DNA of 64,000 nt from Haliclona indistincta. Lineage: Eukaryota; Porifera; Demospongiae; Haplosclerida; Chalinidae. The DNA lies in NCBI GenBank assembly GCA_964017065.1, contig OZ024788.1, positions 11,372,792 to 11,436,791 on the forward strand, in the 5' to 3' direction. Numbering within the stretch: position 1 is the first letter of the stretch; each line of letters opens with the position of its first letter. The notes beneath the pieces were generated by a model. The model worked only from the letters and a program-made list of their open reading frames with translations. It searched no databases and was not told the origin of the DNA. The position numbers and the translations under genes were made by a program. Positions 35,173 through 45,211 of the stretch are shown here, piece after piece.

Positions 35173-37146
35173 ATGCACTGGTGTGCTGGTGGAGAAAGCC
35201 TGGAAGAGAGGGAGGGAGGAAGGGAGAGTGTTGCTATGATTATGCTTAATGGGTGCTTACAGATGTTTCTAGTTTCTTAAGAGCACTGCTGCATTCCTCC
35301 AGCTTTCGAGATAAACTGTCAAATCCATTATCCTGAGTGGTGATAGTACACTAATTATTTTGATAGTGATTTACAAACTGTTAACTAGTTAATTAAAACT
35401 AATCTAATCAATGTGGCTTCATCTCTCTTAGCACAAATTTGAACACCTACTGACAAATTGGAGCACTAACGCACAAGCAAACTCACATCAGTAGTGGTAA
35501 CTGGTTTAGTATTTGCTGCCTGACGACCAGCATACACCAGATCTAGGAAATTCTGTAGTGTGTCAACCTGTAGCATTAGCTTGTCAATGTTCCTGATAGA
35601 GAATGTAACATGAATTTGAATGAAGGTCATTTTGTCTCTCACCGATGAACATTCTCAATGTCAGGTAACACCAGCTGCTTGAGATGAGCGAGTTGGGGTT
35701 TAGGAGATACCATGCTGTTCACATCAACCACCACTTCATTGTCGAGATACTGACGCAGGCGTTGTTGAAACACTGGATCCACTCTGGACCAATACACCAC
35801 ATTATGATCCCCTTCACCATTACACATACCTGTTCAAATCAACATGCACAATGGACGCTTGTAAGTACTTGGTTAAAGTATTCTTGTCCTTGTCCACATC
35901 CACTTTCTCCTCCACCTCAATCTCATTGTCGTCATCATCATCATCGTCCGGGTCGTCATAATCTGAGTCATCAGCATTGTCTCCGACTCCCTTCTGGTAC
36001 TGCCCGATGGGTGTGGTCAGGGCACACACCAACCCTCGCTTAGGCTGGTTGTAAAACTGCACCAGATCATCAAGTGAAGTGAATTGCTTCTTCTGAACTC
36101 CAGTTTGGGCCTGAAAGAGAGTGAATGAGAGGAAGTTTGGTTATAGCTGCCAAAACCATTACTAAAGTAAAATAGGCATGCAATTTTGTCCATACATGTA
36201 CATGTACATACGTCAACATAATGTTGACATGTTCGATATACCAATGTATTGCTACATGCCCATATATATAGTAATTATAAGAACTTGATAGGTTTAATAT
36301 CCACTTCACTTAACCACACCCACCCACTCACCTGGACAGATAAACTGCCGTTCTCATTAGGCAGAATTCGGTAGTGATGGATTCTCTTCATATGGCTAAT
36401 ATTGTGTGAGAAGGAAAAGAATAGGAAAGAGAGTATACTGAAGTTTCAAACAGTAACTGAAACAGTTTGCTTGAATTGCAAGAATAGGAACTGTATACAA
36501 TGTTTAGTAGTCATGCGTACACAAACATTGAGTGCTACACACACAATAGTTGATACGACAACTGACTGAGTTGACAAACCATGATGCCATAACCAGAGTG
36601 AGTTAACGGGTGAGTAAGGAAGTAAGAGAGAGAAGCACACAGGACCATATGCTAACAATATTCATGCACTGATTTGGACGTGTGTATATTCACATAGATA
36701 CATTATGTGTTTAGCTATCTGGGCTGCATACACTAGTCGCACTTGAAATAACACACAACATCTGTACTGAATGGATATGACCACTGACCGTAATGCAACA
36801 AGTATAACACACTATGCACTGACTAGCAGTAAACAGAGAAAAGCTACTACTGATTACTGATAACAAGCATGGAAATTGCTAATAGCTACAATGGACCACA
36901 GAATCTATGAATACATTATTATCAAGTTCAAAGGGTACAATTGAAAACCACCCCCTCCTTCCATATTCCTCTATACACGCTACTTCACAGTACTCACATG
37001 AGAGAGAGCACGTATGCGTCCTTCCTCGTCTCACTAGCACGGATGAGAAAGGCGCCATCTAGATTGCAAGACACTAGCATGTTCTCGCTGTCCATACGCC
37101 CGAGAGCGCCATGATACCATGACCTGTTCCCGCCCCTGTCCACCAT
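35167..37146 (-). CDS. SHIP-like SH2 protein, truncated (no inositol phosphatase domain)
   Basis: Exons: 37146-36998, 36395-36332, 36110-35830, 35783-35643, 35592-35487 and 35332-35261, all in phase. The protein starts with an SH2 domain: SWYHGALGRM, GAFLIRASETRKDAYVLS (the FLIRAS motif bears the phosphotyrosine-binding Arg), HYRILPNENGSLSVQ, FTSLDDLVQFYNQPKRGLVC. The last block is close to SHIP2. An Asp/Glu-rich segment and helical segments then follow, as in the SHIP linker. SHIP proteins bind phosphotyrosine receptors and remove the 5-phosphate of PIP3. Here reading ends after KLETS, either in the unspliced intron or after an 11-codon exon ending TAG at 35167. No 5-phosphatase exons are seen further left. 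The start lies about 300 bases downstream of the Rubicon stop on the same strand. Confidence 0.75.
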
Positions 37147-37449
37147 AACGAGTATGGCTAGTCAATCAAGGCGCTTCAGGAAAGGGAAAAGCGAAGAGGA
37201 AAGGAGGCGAAAGAAGGTCAAGTCGATGAGCGGGAGAGAGACTGAGCGAGTTTGCAAGTCTAAGCCACGCCTATTCAAAACGCCGACGTTACGCATGTTG
37301 CATGCAAGTACAACGCAACGGTAATTCACAGGCATGCAAGAAAAATAATAATGATCGAAGAACAATAATAATGTATTCAATCTGGCAGTTTGGGTCTTTT
37401 ATTTACACACCATATCCTGACACCTGAAAATTGCAACACCATGTGTGCC

Positions 37450-37760
37450 CTATAAGTCTATGCTCTCCCCAGCATCATCTTCAACCATTATCTCTCTCAC
37501 TCGTTGTCTTCGTCTAGTTTGAAAATATAAAGTGTTAGTGGAAAAGTACGGTAGTATAAGCACCAACCTCTCCTTGATTCTCTCACAGCGAGGACACTGT
37601 AACTTTTCTTGATAACAGTCTCGATGAAAACAACAATGACACTCTACAGATGGGAAAGAATAATAATTAGTGAAGATGATGGGGCAGGACATTAGTTGCC
37701 GAGCGCCTTAGCGCGAGGCATTTAATCGCGAAGTACAGTGTCGAAATTGTATGTTTGTAG

Positions 37761-37791
<31 letters not shown>

Positions 37792-40700
37792 TGTATGTAT
37801 GTATGTATGTATGTATGTATATATGTCACGCTTAGGAATGCAATCAGTTCATATGGCGAGGGCCATACTTTAGTATAGTATGCGAGGGCATAGTCTCGCG
37901 CGCCAGACCCCACCCACGGCAAGCTCGGGGAGAGGGTCTGGTTAAATGCCATAAAATGAGTCGTAATCAGGAATGTTGAATGACGTAAGCGGTAACTATA
38001 GTAACCCATTCCTTCGAGTTGAAAACCAGGGAAAGCTTATCCTTATTACATCGCATTACCAGCTAATAACGACATCCTGTTACAATTTCCGTATACTAAA
38101 TTAACTTGTGTCCGTATACTTCCCTTAGTTAATGTATTAGTTCTATTGGGAGATGAACTTCTAGCAGTCATCCTGGCTGACGTGAACACAAATTTATATT
38201 TGCCTACCCCAGAGAGCAAACTTCAGCTCATTGGCTACTGATTGGTATAAAAAGTGTTGCAGAAAGGCAGCGAGAAAGCGTTCCAAAACGGGGTTGAAAG
38301 TCGCGACCGTCGCTCAATTGCAATTGTATTGGCGAGGTCTAAAAACATGGTTTTTTCAAATTTTGAACGACTGTCGCTTGAAAAGCTTTAAACTTTTTCT
38401 ATTTGCCGGCCCCAGGTTTGATAGGTGCCTTTTTAGGTATCGAATGGTATGGTCGAAATTTATACTGGGACATGGGAACACGTTCCCTTTTGGGGGTAAA
38501 GTTGGGTGATTTTCAAGTTCTTCCTCGTTGTACAAACAGTATCAACAGCTGCTTTTGTAAGTTCAAATTCAAATTTACGCAATGGCTAACACTGTCTATG
38601 GTGTCTCTCTAGGTGCTCATAAGCCCTTTGTTGACGACGAGATGGATTCTAGAACTCACCGCGGGGCTTGCCGATCAGTGTCGCCGCCTCATGCCGACCG
38701 AGATCGTCCCGTGACACGTCTTTTGCGAGCGATTGGAGCTTACAGAGAGCATACTGTATAAAGGGCAAGTTTACTAGTATTGGTGTGTATAAAGGAATAG
38801 TGTTGGCTTGTGCTTCAGACAGAGCACTAAGCTGCTGACTCAATAGCTGGCTGCATACATTGTTGACCACACCTCTCTCTCTTTCTTTGTTTCTCGCAAC
38901 AGTCTCAAACCAAGTGTAAGCCCTTGTCTGGACACAAGTAGCAAAGTAAATGACCTCTTGATCATCCAGTAGCAATGTTGATTTTACCTTTTTCTCTCGG
39001 CAAGGCTTTAAGTTCAAGAAATGCATCCAGAGACGACTACGATTGAACTCTCTAAACTTTTGCTCTTGAAAAGACTTGAATACATGCTAGTATTGTTCTA
39101 TCTAAGCAGTGATAGTCAAGTATGATTGAACAGTTTAAAACAGTACAATAAGATAAGACAATACAAACAGGCGACAGATCTGTGAGGGGGAAAACACCAG
39201 TCACACACACTGTTTATGAGAATCTTATTAAACATACTGTTTAGCAGAATGAGTGATGTCTCTATCCAGCAGGACTCTCTATCCACTATCCAGCAGGACT
39301 CCTCTTTACAATAGCCCTCCCGGGACGAGATGCAACAACAATTGCTCTGCCAAAAGACACCATAGACTTTATAATTATCACACATCACTACTAGCAGCAT
39401 TGCTGCAGCTATACATGAGTATCTGAAGCCCATACCTGTACCGTAGGCTAAATTTCGTGGGTGCTATAGTGTGTACTACCGTGCTAACCTTCCATAATCT
39501 TGTTTGGAACAGTCGCTCGGTTTCATACGGTCGTACCACCCGCTACAGTACTGAAACCAAGCTCTGATGTATAGGCGACGGAGCTGACGGTGGTCCTGGG
39601 TATAGATTAGCTGCTCAGACCGCCTTATAATCCGTCAGCTGCCTCAGGAGAAGAGTAGTTCTGGCTAGCTGTAGTCCTCGTGCTCGCCGCCATTTCTTGT
39701 TACTATGGAAATCCCGCGCTCGTCAGTGCTTTATCGTGATACGCAGTGCAATTATTCGTAAAACACGCGTGAACTGAATTCCGCGTCATGTCCTCCTTTT
39801 CTGGTGATGGATGAGCACTGCCTGGACTCACACACTTCACTGTAGCGCAATCTGTAGAGGTACAAACCTTTCTAGCAGCTAAAAGCTGACGAAACGGTCA
39901 TGACGAGCATCAAGCGGTCAGCCGGTCACACAGTGAACAGCACGACCGCGAAGAAGCCATGAACAAGTATAGCTGTAAGACTTTTCCTCGGCAAGGGCAA
40001 TCGTTGTCAAGATCCTTCTCTGCTGCCGTTGTGAGAGAGACGAAGAGATACGCGTGGCTAGAAGGCTCCACCCACTTCACGAAATATTCAACAATTCTGC
40101 AATCTGATTGGTTCAAATCGCTCTGCCCAGATCCCGGGCAGATTTTACGGATCGTTGTATGGCATTTAACCAGACCCTCTCCCCGAGCTTGCCGTGGGTG
40201 GGGTCTGGCGCGCGAGACTAGTTGTACGAGGGCAGCAAGACCGCGAGGTTGCACGTTTTTTCATAACTACTTGACGTTCTTTCATAACTCAACAAAATGG
40301 ACGCCGATTTACTTATCATCGATCCACGTTGCTCTGTGCTCACTGCTGTCTTTGTTATTGCCGCTTGATGACAGTGATGCTACCGCTGGCAGTAAGCTGC
40401 TATTATGAACTCGTGAAGACTGGTGTTTTACTCGTGTTCAGTTGTTCGAATGCACATACATTGAGCAGTGACGGCGACGAGTCAGTGTGGTTTAGCCTAG
40501 CTCTTGAGTGGCCTGCATGCAGTGAGCTAAGGTGTAGCTAATTGTTTCTAGCGCGAGGCAAATACATGCTGTAAGTATACCTAGTAAACATAAAGCAGTA
40601 AAACAAACAGAGTCACTTTACCTGGACAAGAACTGACTCGTTGGAGCTCAAATGGAAAAATAATATCATTTAGCTGACAGAGTTCACATACAAAGCCTTT

Positions 40701-43642
40701 CCCTTCACAAACCTGTCAAAAATACGAATAGTTGAAGTAGTTTAATCAACGCACTAACGTTTGTCACAAAAAACTGCTACAAAGTAAGATTAGCATTTTT
40801 TGCTTACCATGCAAGATTTGATATGTCGGCTAGCTTGTGTTACTGCAGTTTGTAGCTGTCGTAGTAAATGTCCATTTTTGAGCTGCACCAATTAATGACA
40901 AATGTTAGTCATGTATACTCCACTAAAATGGAGGGGGTCTGTCTGTACCTGAACAAAGTCATGTAGTGAGTACCTATGGGAGTCAGTAATGAGATGACCT
41001 AGCTGCTCAAACAGTGGATGTAAACTAAAGGGAAGGTAAAGTGTGGTGGTACAATGAAGATAAACTTTGCACGAGCTTTGCACATACCTTTCTGCTCGGC
41101 TGCATGTGAGAATATACTTCTTTATTGAGAGCAGCTGATCTCTCAATTCCTGTGCAAAGATTGTCAAGCTGTAAATGTCTATACACACACCAACAGGTAC
41201 CTTTGCTTTCCCCAGCTCATTGATTTTCTCATACAGTTCTGGGTTGAGTGACTGTACATTGAACAACGGCTCGTTTTCTATCTTTGCAATCGTGTCTCGT
41301 GCAAAGTCCGAAACGGTGAATCTGCGAGAGTATTCAACAGGTATTACAGGCACAAGCTACACAAACACACCTTTTAAAAGACCACTTGTTGATGACATGC
41401 GCCGGTATTATACAAGTAGAATTATGGTGACAACTAAGACAGAAGTACTTGCCCATGTAATGACAGAATCTGTAGGACTTGAGTTGCTCTGTTGAACCAG
41501 AATAATTATGTTGATTTGAATGCAAAGACATTATTGAGCTCACTTGGATCCATGTGCATACCACAGCCAGCACATCTATTGGCTTGATTTACAAGAGGTT
41601 GAATAGGAGATCTGTCACGGAAAAGAAAATAATAATAATAATGTTGAACTGCAAATTTGGTCAGAGAGTATCAATTCTAATAATGTTGCAGTGCCTGGCT
41701 TTACCTGTCAGGAGTTTGTATACTGTGGATTAGCTGTTGTCGAGGAGGGGCCCACTCATGGTTACCTCTCATTGGTGTAGCACTCTATAGGATGAGAGAG
41801 GAGTAGTGCAGTGAGTGACAGTACTGAAACAACGTACACTAGTGAACGAGTATTGCAGTTCCTGATCTCTTTGAATAGAAGATATAAACTCAGTTGGCAG
41901 CTGAACTACCTGTGGAGCAAGGGGATGGAGTAGACACACTGATCATGCATCATAACATACTAACAGAGCATTCACACTATCACCCACAACTTGTACGCTA
42001 CATAGTCACACGCTTTTACAAACACTTGCACACGCACAATGTCAGTGCTTGATATCCGGCCAGTTGGACTATTTTACTGTAGCACAATGGCTGTATACAT
42101 ACCTGTGGTACTCTGAACTCCACTTGTCTCCCTCCTCCTAACACGCTGCCGACGTGATGGAGGAGAGCACGACTGACAGCCTCAGCACTGGTCAGATCAT
42201 TGCTGTGACTCATCAATCTGAACAAACTCACATCTCGTCCTGCAGTTGGTGACGGCGATTGAAGCGGACTAAGAGGCGATGGCTCTGTGGGCAAAGAGGA
42301 TAAACTGACAACGTGTTTAACACAAGATGCTTCCATTAATAACACTACGGGTTCTCTATCACCAAACAAACTCAATCTTTACAACACAGTAAGGGGCTTC
42401 ATCAGGATATGAGTGCACCTTCAAACAATACATGTGATATTATGAAAACAATCGACAAATCTAATTGTCCCTGGGCCATTACTATACCCACCTGTTGAGC
42501 GTCGTCTTGAGCCTTGCGTTCGTTGTCTTCGAGGTGAACCACATTGCCACATTGATTCTTGATCAAACGATCTCTCGCCATCAGGATGATCACTCTTGAC
42601 AGAGCCGACCTGAGTGCTGCTAGCACTGATAGTGCTAGCAGTACTGAGAGTGGACAGATACTCTCCTCACGCATGTTAGACTTGTACTGAAGAGAAAGAA
42701 CAATTATTAGAGAAAAATTTGGTGACAGAGACTCAAAATGAAATTACTTTTTGTTTATACTTTTTCGACACCACAAGTATCAGAGTAAATGTGTTGAGTA
42801 AATAGTGTGCATACTAGTGACTTTGGCTCGCAGCAGCACGGCTAGACTAGGTGTGCAACTAGACATATTAGTTATCTAGTGACTGACGTAGAGCTTTCAT
42901 AACATTTATTCTCCATAGCAAAATGATGATACTTTATGGTAGCTCATCGGTTAAAATATAGCGTAGTAAGAATGTATAGATGAGAATTTTAGCGCAGTAT
43001 CGGCAGGAAGCCAAAATGTCTCTACGTCAGTCACTTTTTACATCTTTTAGGCTTTTAATTCTGGCAAGAACAAAGTCATAGCAGTTCTGCACACGCTTAT
43101 TTTTGATTTTTAAGATGCCAACTGCTAGCTGGCGCTTGCTTGTACCGAACGCTTGTAAAGTTGTCAATAAAAAATTGTAAATTGCGCAAAATAAGAATTA
43201 AAATTTATACGGTCACCGTAGGTATCCCGTAACCTTAACAAATGGAAAAAATCCCCTTACAAAAATTCTGTATGAAATCCCAGTATGATGCCAAATTGTA
43301 TCATTAGGGCTTAAAATGGTAAAACAACAAACATTGTTCAATTGACAATAATTATTGTTACTAGTACCTGTAGTTTCATTATGGTCTCAGGATCCGTTGA
43401 CTGAGTCTTATCAATCCCAGTCATCCATAATTCCTCTTCTGCTTGGTGTTGATGACTACTCTTACTCTTCATCCACTTGCTATTAGTGATAAGTTCACTG
43501 AAGTGGTTATAGTCGAACTGCAAGTAATTTTGATATGCTTGTAGGTAGCACTTTACAATAACATCATACTGTACCTCTGCTAATGCGGCCAAGTACTTTT
43601 CAAACCTTTCCATGTTGAGAACACCATTGATGTTTATATACC
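37450..43642 (-). CDS. RUBCN: Rubicon-family autophagy regulator (Rubicon homology domain)
   Basis: At least 15 exons. N-terminal part: INGVLNMERFEKYLAALAE, then a Ser-rich linker (CGSPRRQRTQGSRRRS; EPSPLSPLQSPSP). The Rubicon homology domain is complete: RCAGCGMHMDP, FCHYMGKYFCLSCHHNSTC, ENEPLFNVQSLNPELYEKIN, KKYILTCSRAER, CEGKGFVCELCQLNDIIFPF, CPECHCCFHRDCY, CPRCERIKER, stop at 37450. The Cys/His pairs form the zinc sites that bind Rab7 in relatives. Rubicon proteins act on late endosomes with the class III PI3-kinase complex. The RUN domain and the true start are not found upstream of 43642. The exon 42686-42492 needs one frame change inside a repetitive AGC-rich stretch. The 3-kb intron between 40622 and 37646 contains an inverted-repeat element. 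Confidence 0.85.
37757..37823. repeat. (GTAT)n microsatellite
   Basis: About 16 copies of GTAT within the Rubicon intron, next to the inverted-repeat element. Confidence 0.9.
37891..40220. mobile_element. Inverted-repeat element inside a Rubicon intron, with gene-like cargo
   Basis: Terminal inverted repeats of 65 bases (TAGTCTCGCGCGCCAGACCC .. TTAAATGCCATA) lie at 37891-37955 and about 40156-40220. The outside sequences share CGAGGGCA, but on the right it is displaced by six bases (GTTGTA), so the target duplication is only tentative. The TAGTCTSG end matches the other MULE-like elements in the window. The interior carries spliced-looking minus-strand coding blocks. Confidence 0.65.
38650..39700 (-). 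pseudogene. Gene-like cargo of the inverted-repeat element, unknown family
   Basis: An exon-like start at about 39691 (MAASTRTTASQNYSS) follows a CpG-rich segment. A further block reads HRQLRRLYIRAWFQYCSGWY up to a GTTAGC donor near 39490, but an in-frame stop separates the two. Another block (about 39070-38658) reads FREFNRSRLWMHFLNLKPC, then after a likely intron TRAYTWFETVARNKERERG, LCKLQSLAKDV, HEAATLIGKPR, with a GTGAGT donor. I recognise no domain. The retained introns and the enclosing inverted repeats suggest a captured host gene piece, though an unrelated nested gene is possible. Confidence 0.35.
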
Positions 43643-43965
43643 CTGAGTTATGGAATAATAAAAGTTCATGTAGTAACCTAGCCCTTTGTAATGTGACTGC
43701 AAAAACTTAAGGTGGTGGACGGTGGTGGTGGATAACCAAAAATAATGATATTCATGATTTTCTGTAGACTTATTTTCAAGGTAAGACAGCAGTTTTAGCT
43801 TTACTTGCATTGTGTTTGGTGCTGAGTGCAAGCAAGAGCTTATAATTAACGAGAGTGTCAAATGTAGCATACCCTCATGTATAAAGTAACATGACACACA
43901 CATGAGCTGAATCCTGCTGCTCCATAGGGGCGCATTCAGTGCGGATTGATGGCTGTACTAAGTAT

Positions 43966-44132
43966 AAGTTATTGCACTCGCAAGAGGGCAATAACCTACA
44001 TTATAGACCGCGGGAAAGTCGAGTTGCCCGAGCAACGGTCGAGGGCGCAGCCCGAGACCGTTCGAGGGTTACTCGACTTTCCCAAGGTCTATAATGTTGG
44101 TTATTGCCCGAGCTGTGCAGTGCAATAACTGA
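43966..44132. mobile_element. Palindromic MITE between the Rubicon and Enhancer-of-polycomb genes
   Basis: Arms aagttattgcactcg..gggcaataacctacattatagac and their complement enclose a short centre. The arms are almost fully self-complementary over about 80 bases each. A partial second copy (caataacctacattatagac) lies at about 44252-44272. Confidence 0.75.
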
Positions 44133-44453
44133 CTTATATTATAGCCCATCATACTCGCCATCGCCATCCTGTACTCGAAGGCAATCTGCACCAAAATGTT
44201 TAAATGTGGACGGCGCTGCGTCAATACTTGTTGCCATAGCTAAGTTACGCGCGGTCAATAACCTACATTATAGACCGCTAATAGAGCAACCTGATTGGTC
44301 AGAGATGACGTACTATAATATAACACAAGTTCAATGATGATGTCTGGTGCTTGGCCACGTCCCCTCACAAACGCAAGAAGATGGCATAATTATACTAACA
44401 AATTACGGACACATTTACGGCGATTTCTCACGCATTACTTTATACACGCATTA

Positions 44454-44608
44454 CTCCCTCCCTCCCTCCCTCCCTCCCTCCCTCCCTCCCTCCCTCCCTC
44501 CCTCCCTCCCTCCCTCCCTCCCTCCCTCCCTCCCCCGTCTCTCTATCTCTCTTTCTCTCCCTCCCTCCCTCCCTCCCTCCCCCCTCTCTCTATCTCTCTC
44601 CCTCCCTC
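44454..44608. repeat. (CCCT)n and CT-rich tract before the first recognised EPC exon
   Basis: Simple Pro-Ser-Leu-encoding repeat that ends in the CTCTCAG acceptor used at 44614. Confidence 0.9.
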
Positions 44609-44614
44609 TCTCAG

Positions 44615-45133
44615 GTATTGTCAGTACGTGATGCTCAGCTCCTACTTAAGGATGAGGAGGATCTAGTGCTGGCAGTGTATGACTACTGGCTAGCAAAGAG
44701 ACTAAGACTAGTACGCTCTACTGTAATACTATTATACTGAGGCAACCTCTAATCAAAAAATTATTGACCATTTGAAAAAGTTGACGAAAGTGTTTGATTT
44801 GAAGCATCTTTATAAATATCTCTCACTCACTCACTCTCACACACACACACTTACTCACTCACACTCATTCACTCACTCACTCATCTGTAGGGCCGTCCGC
44901 TCATTCCTATGGTGAAACATGAGCGCCGTGATGGCACTAGTTCAAGCAGCCCTTACCTCGCCTTCAGAAAGAGAACAGAGAAGATGCAGACTAGAAAGGT
45001 GAGCACACACAGCTGCATTGTAGCATGTGATGAGATGTGTCTCTATGGTTGTTGCTCACAGAATCGCAAGAACGATGAACAAGCTTACATGCACATGTTG
45101 AAATTAAAGAGAGACCTATCCAAGGCTATGTGA

Positions 45134-45211
<78 letters not shown>

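Noticed and set aside
36017..36309. Minus-strand ORFs of 75 and 79 residues beside the SHIP SH2 exons
   Set aside because: Other-frame shadows and intron sequence of the SHIP-like gene.
39910..40408. Overlapping ORFs of 114 and 149 residues on both strands
   Set aside because: They run across the right inverted repeat of the 37.9-40.2 kb element; no domain or splice support.
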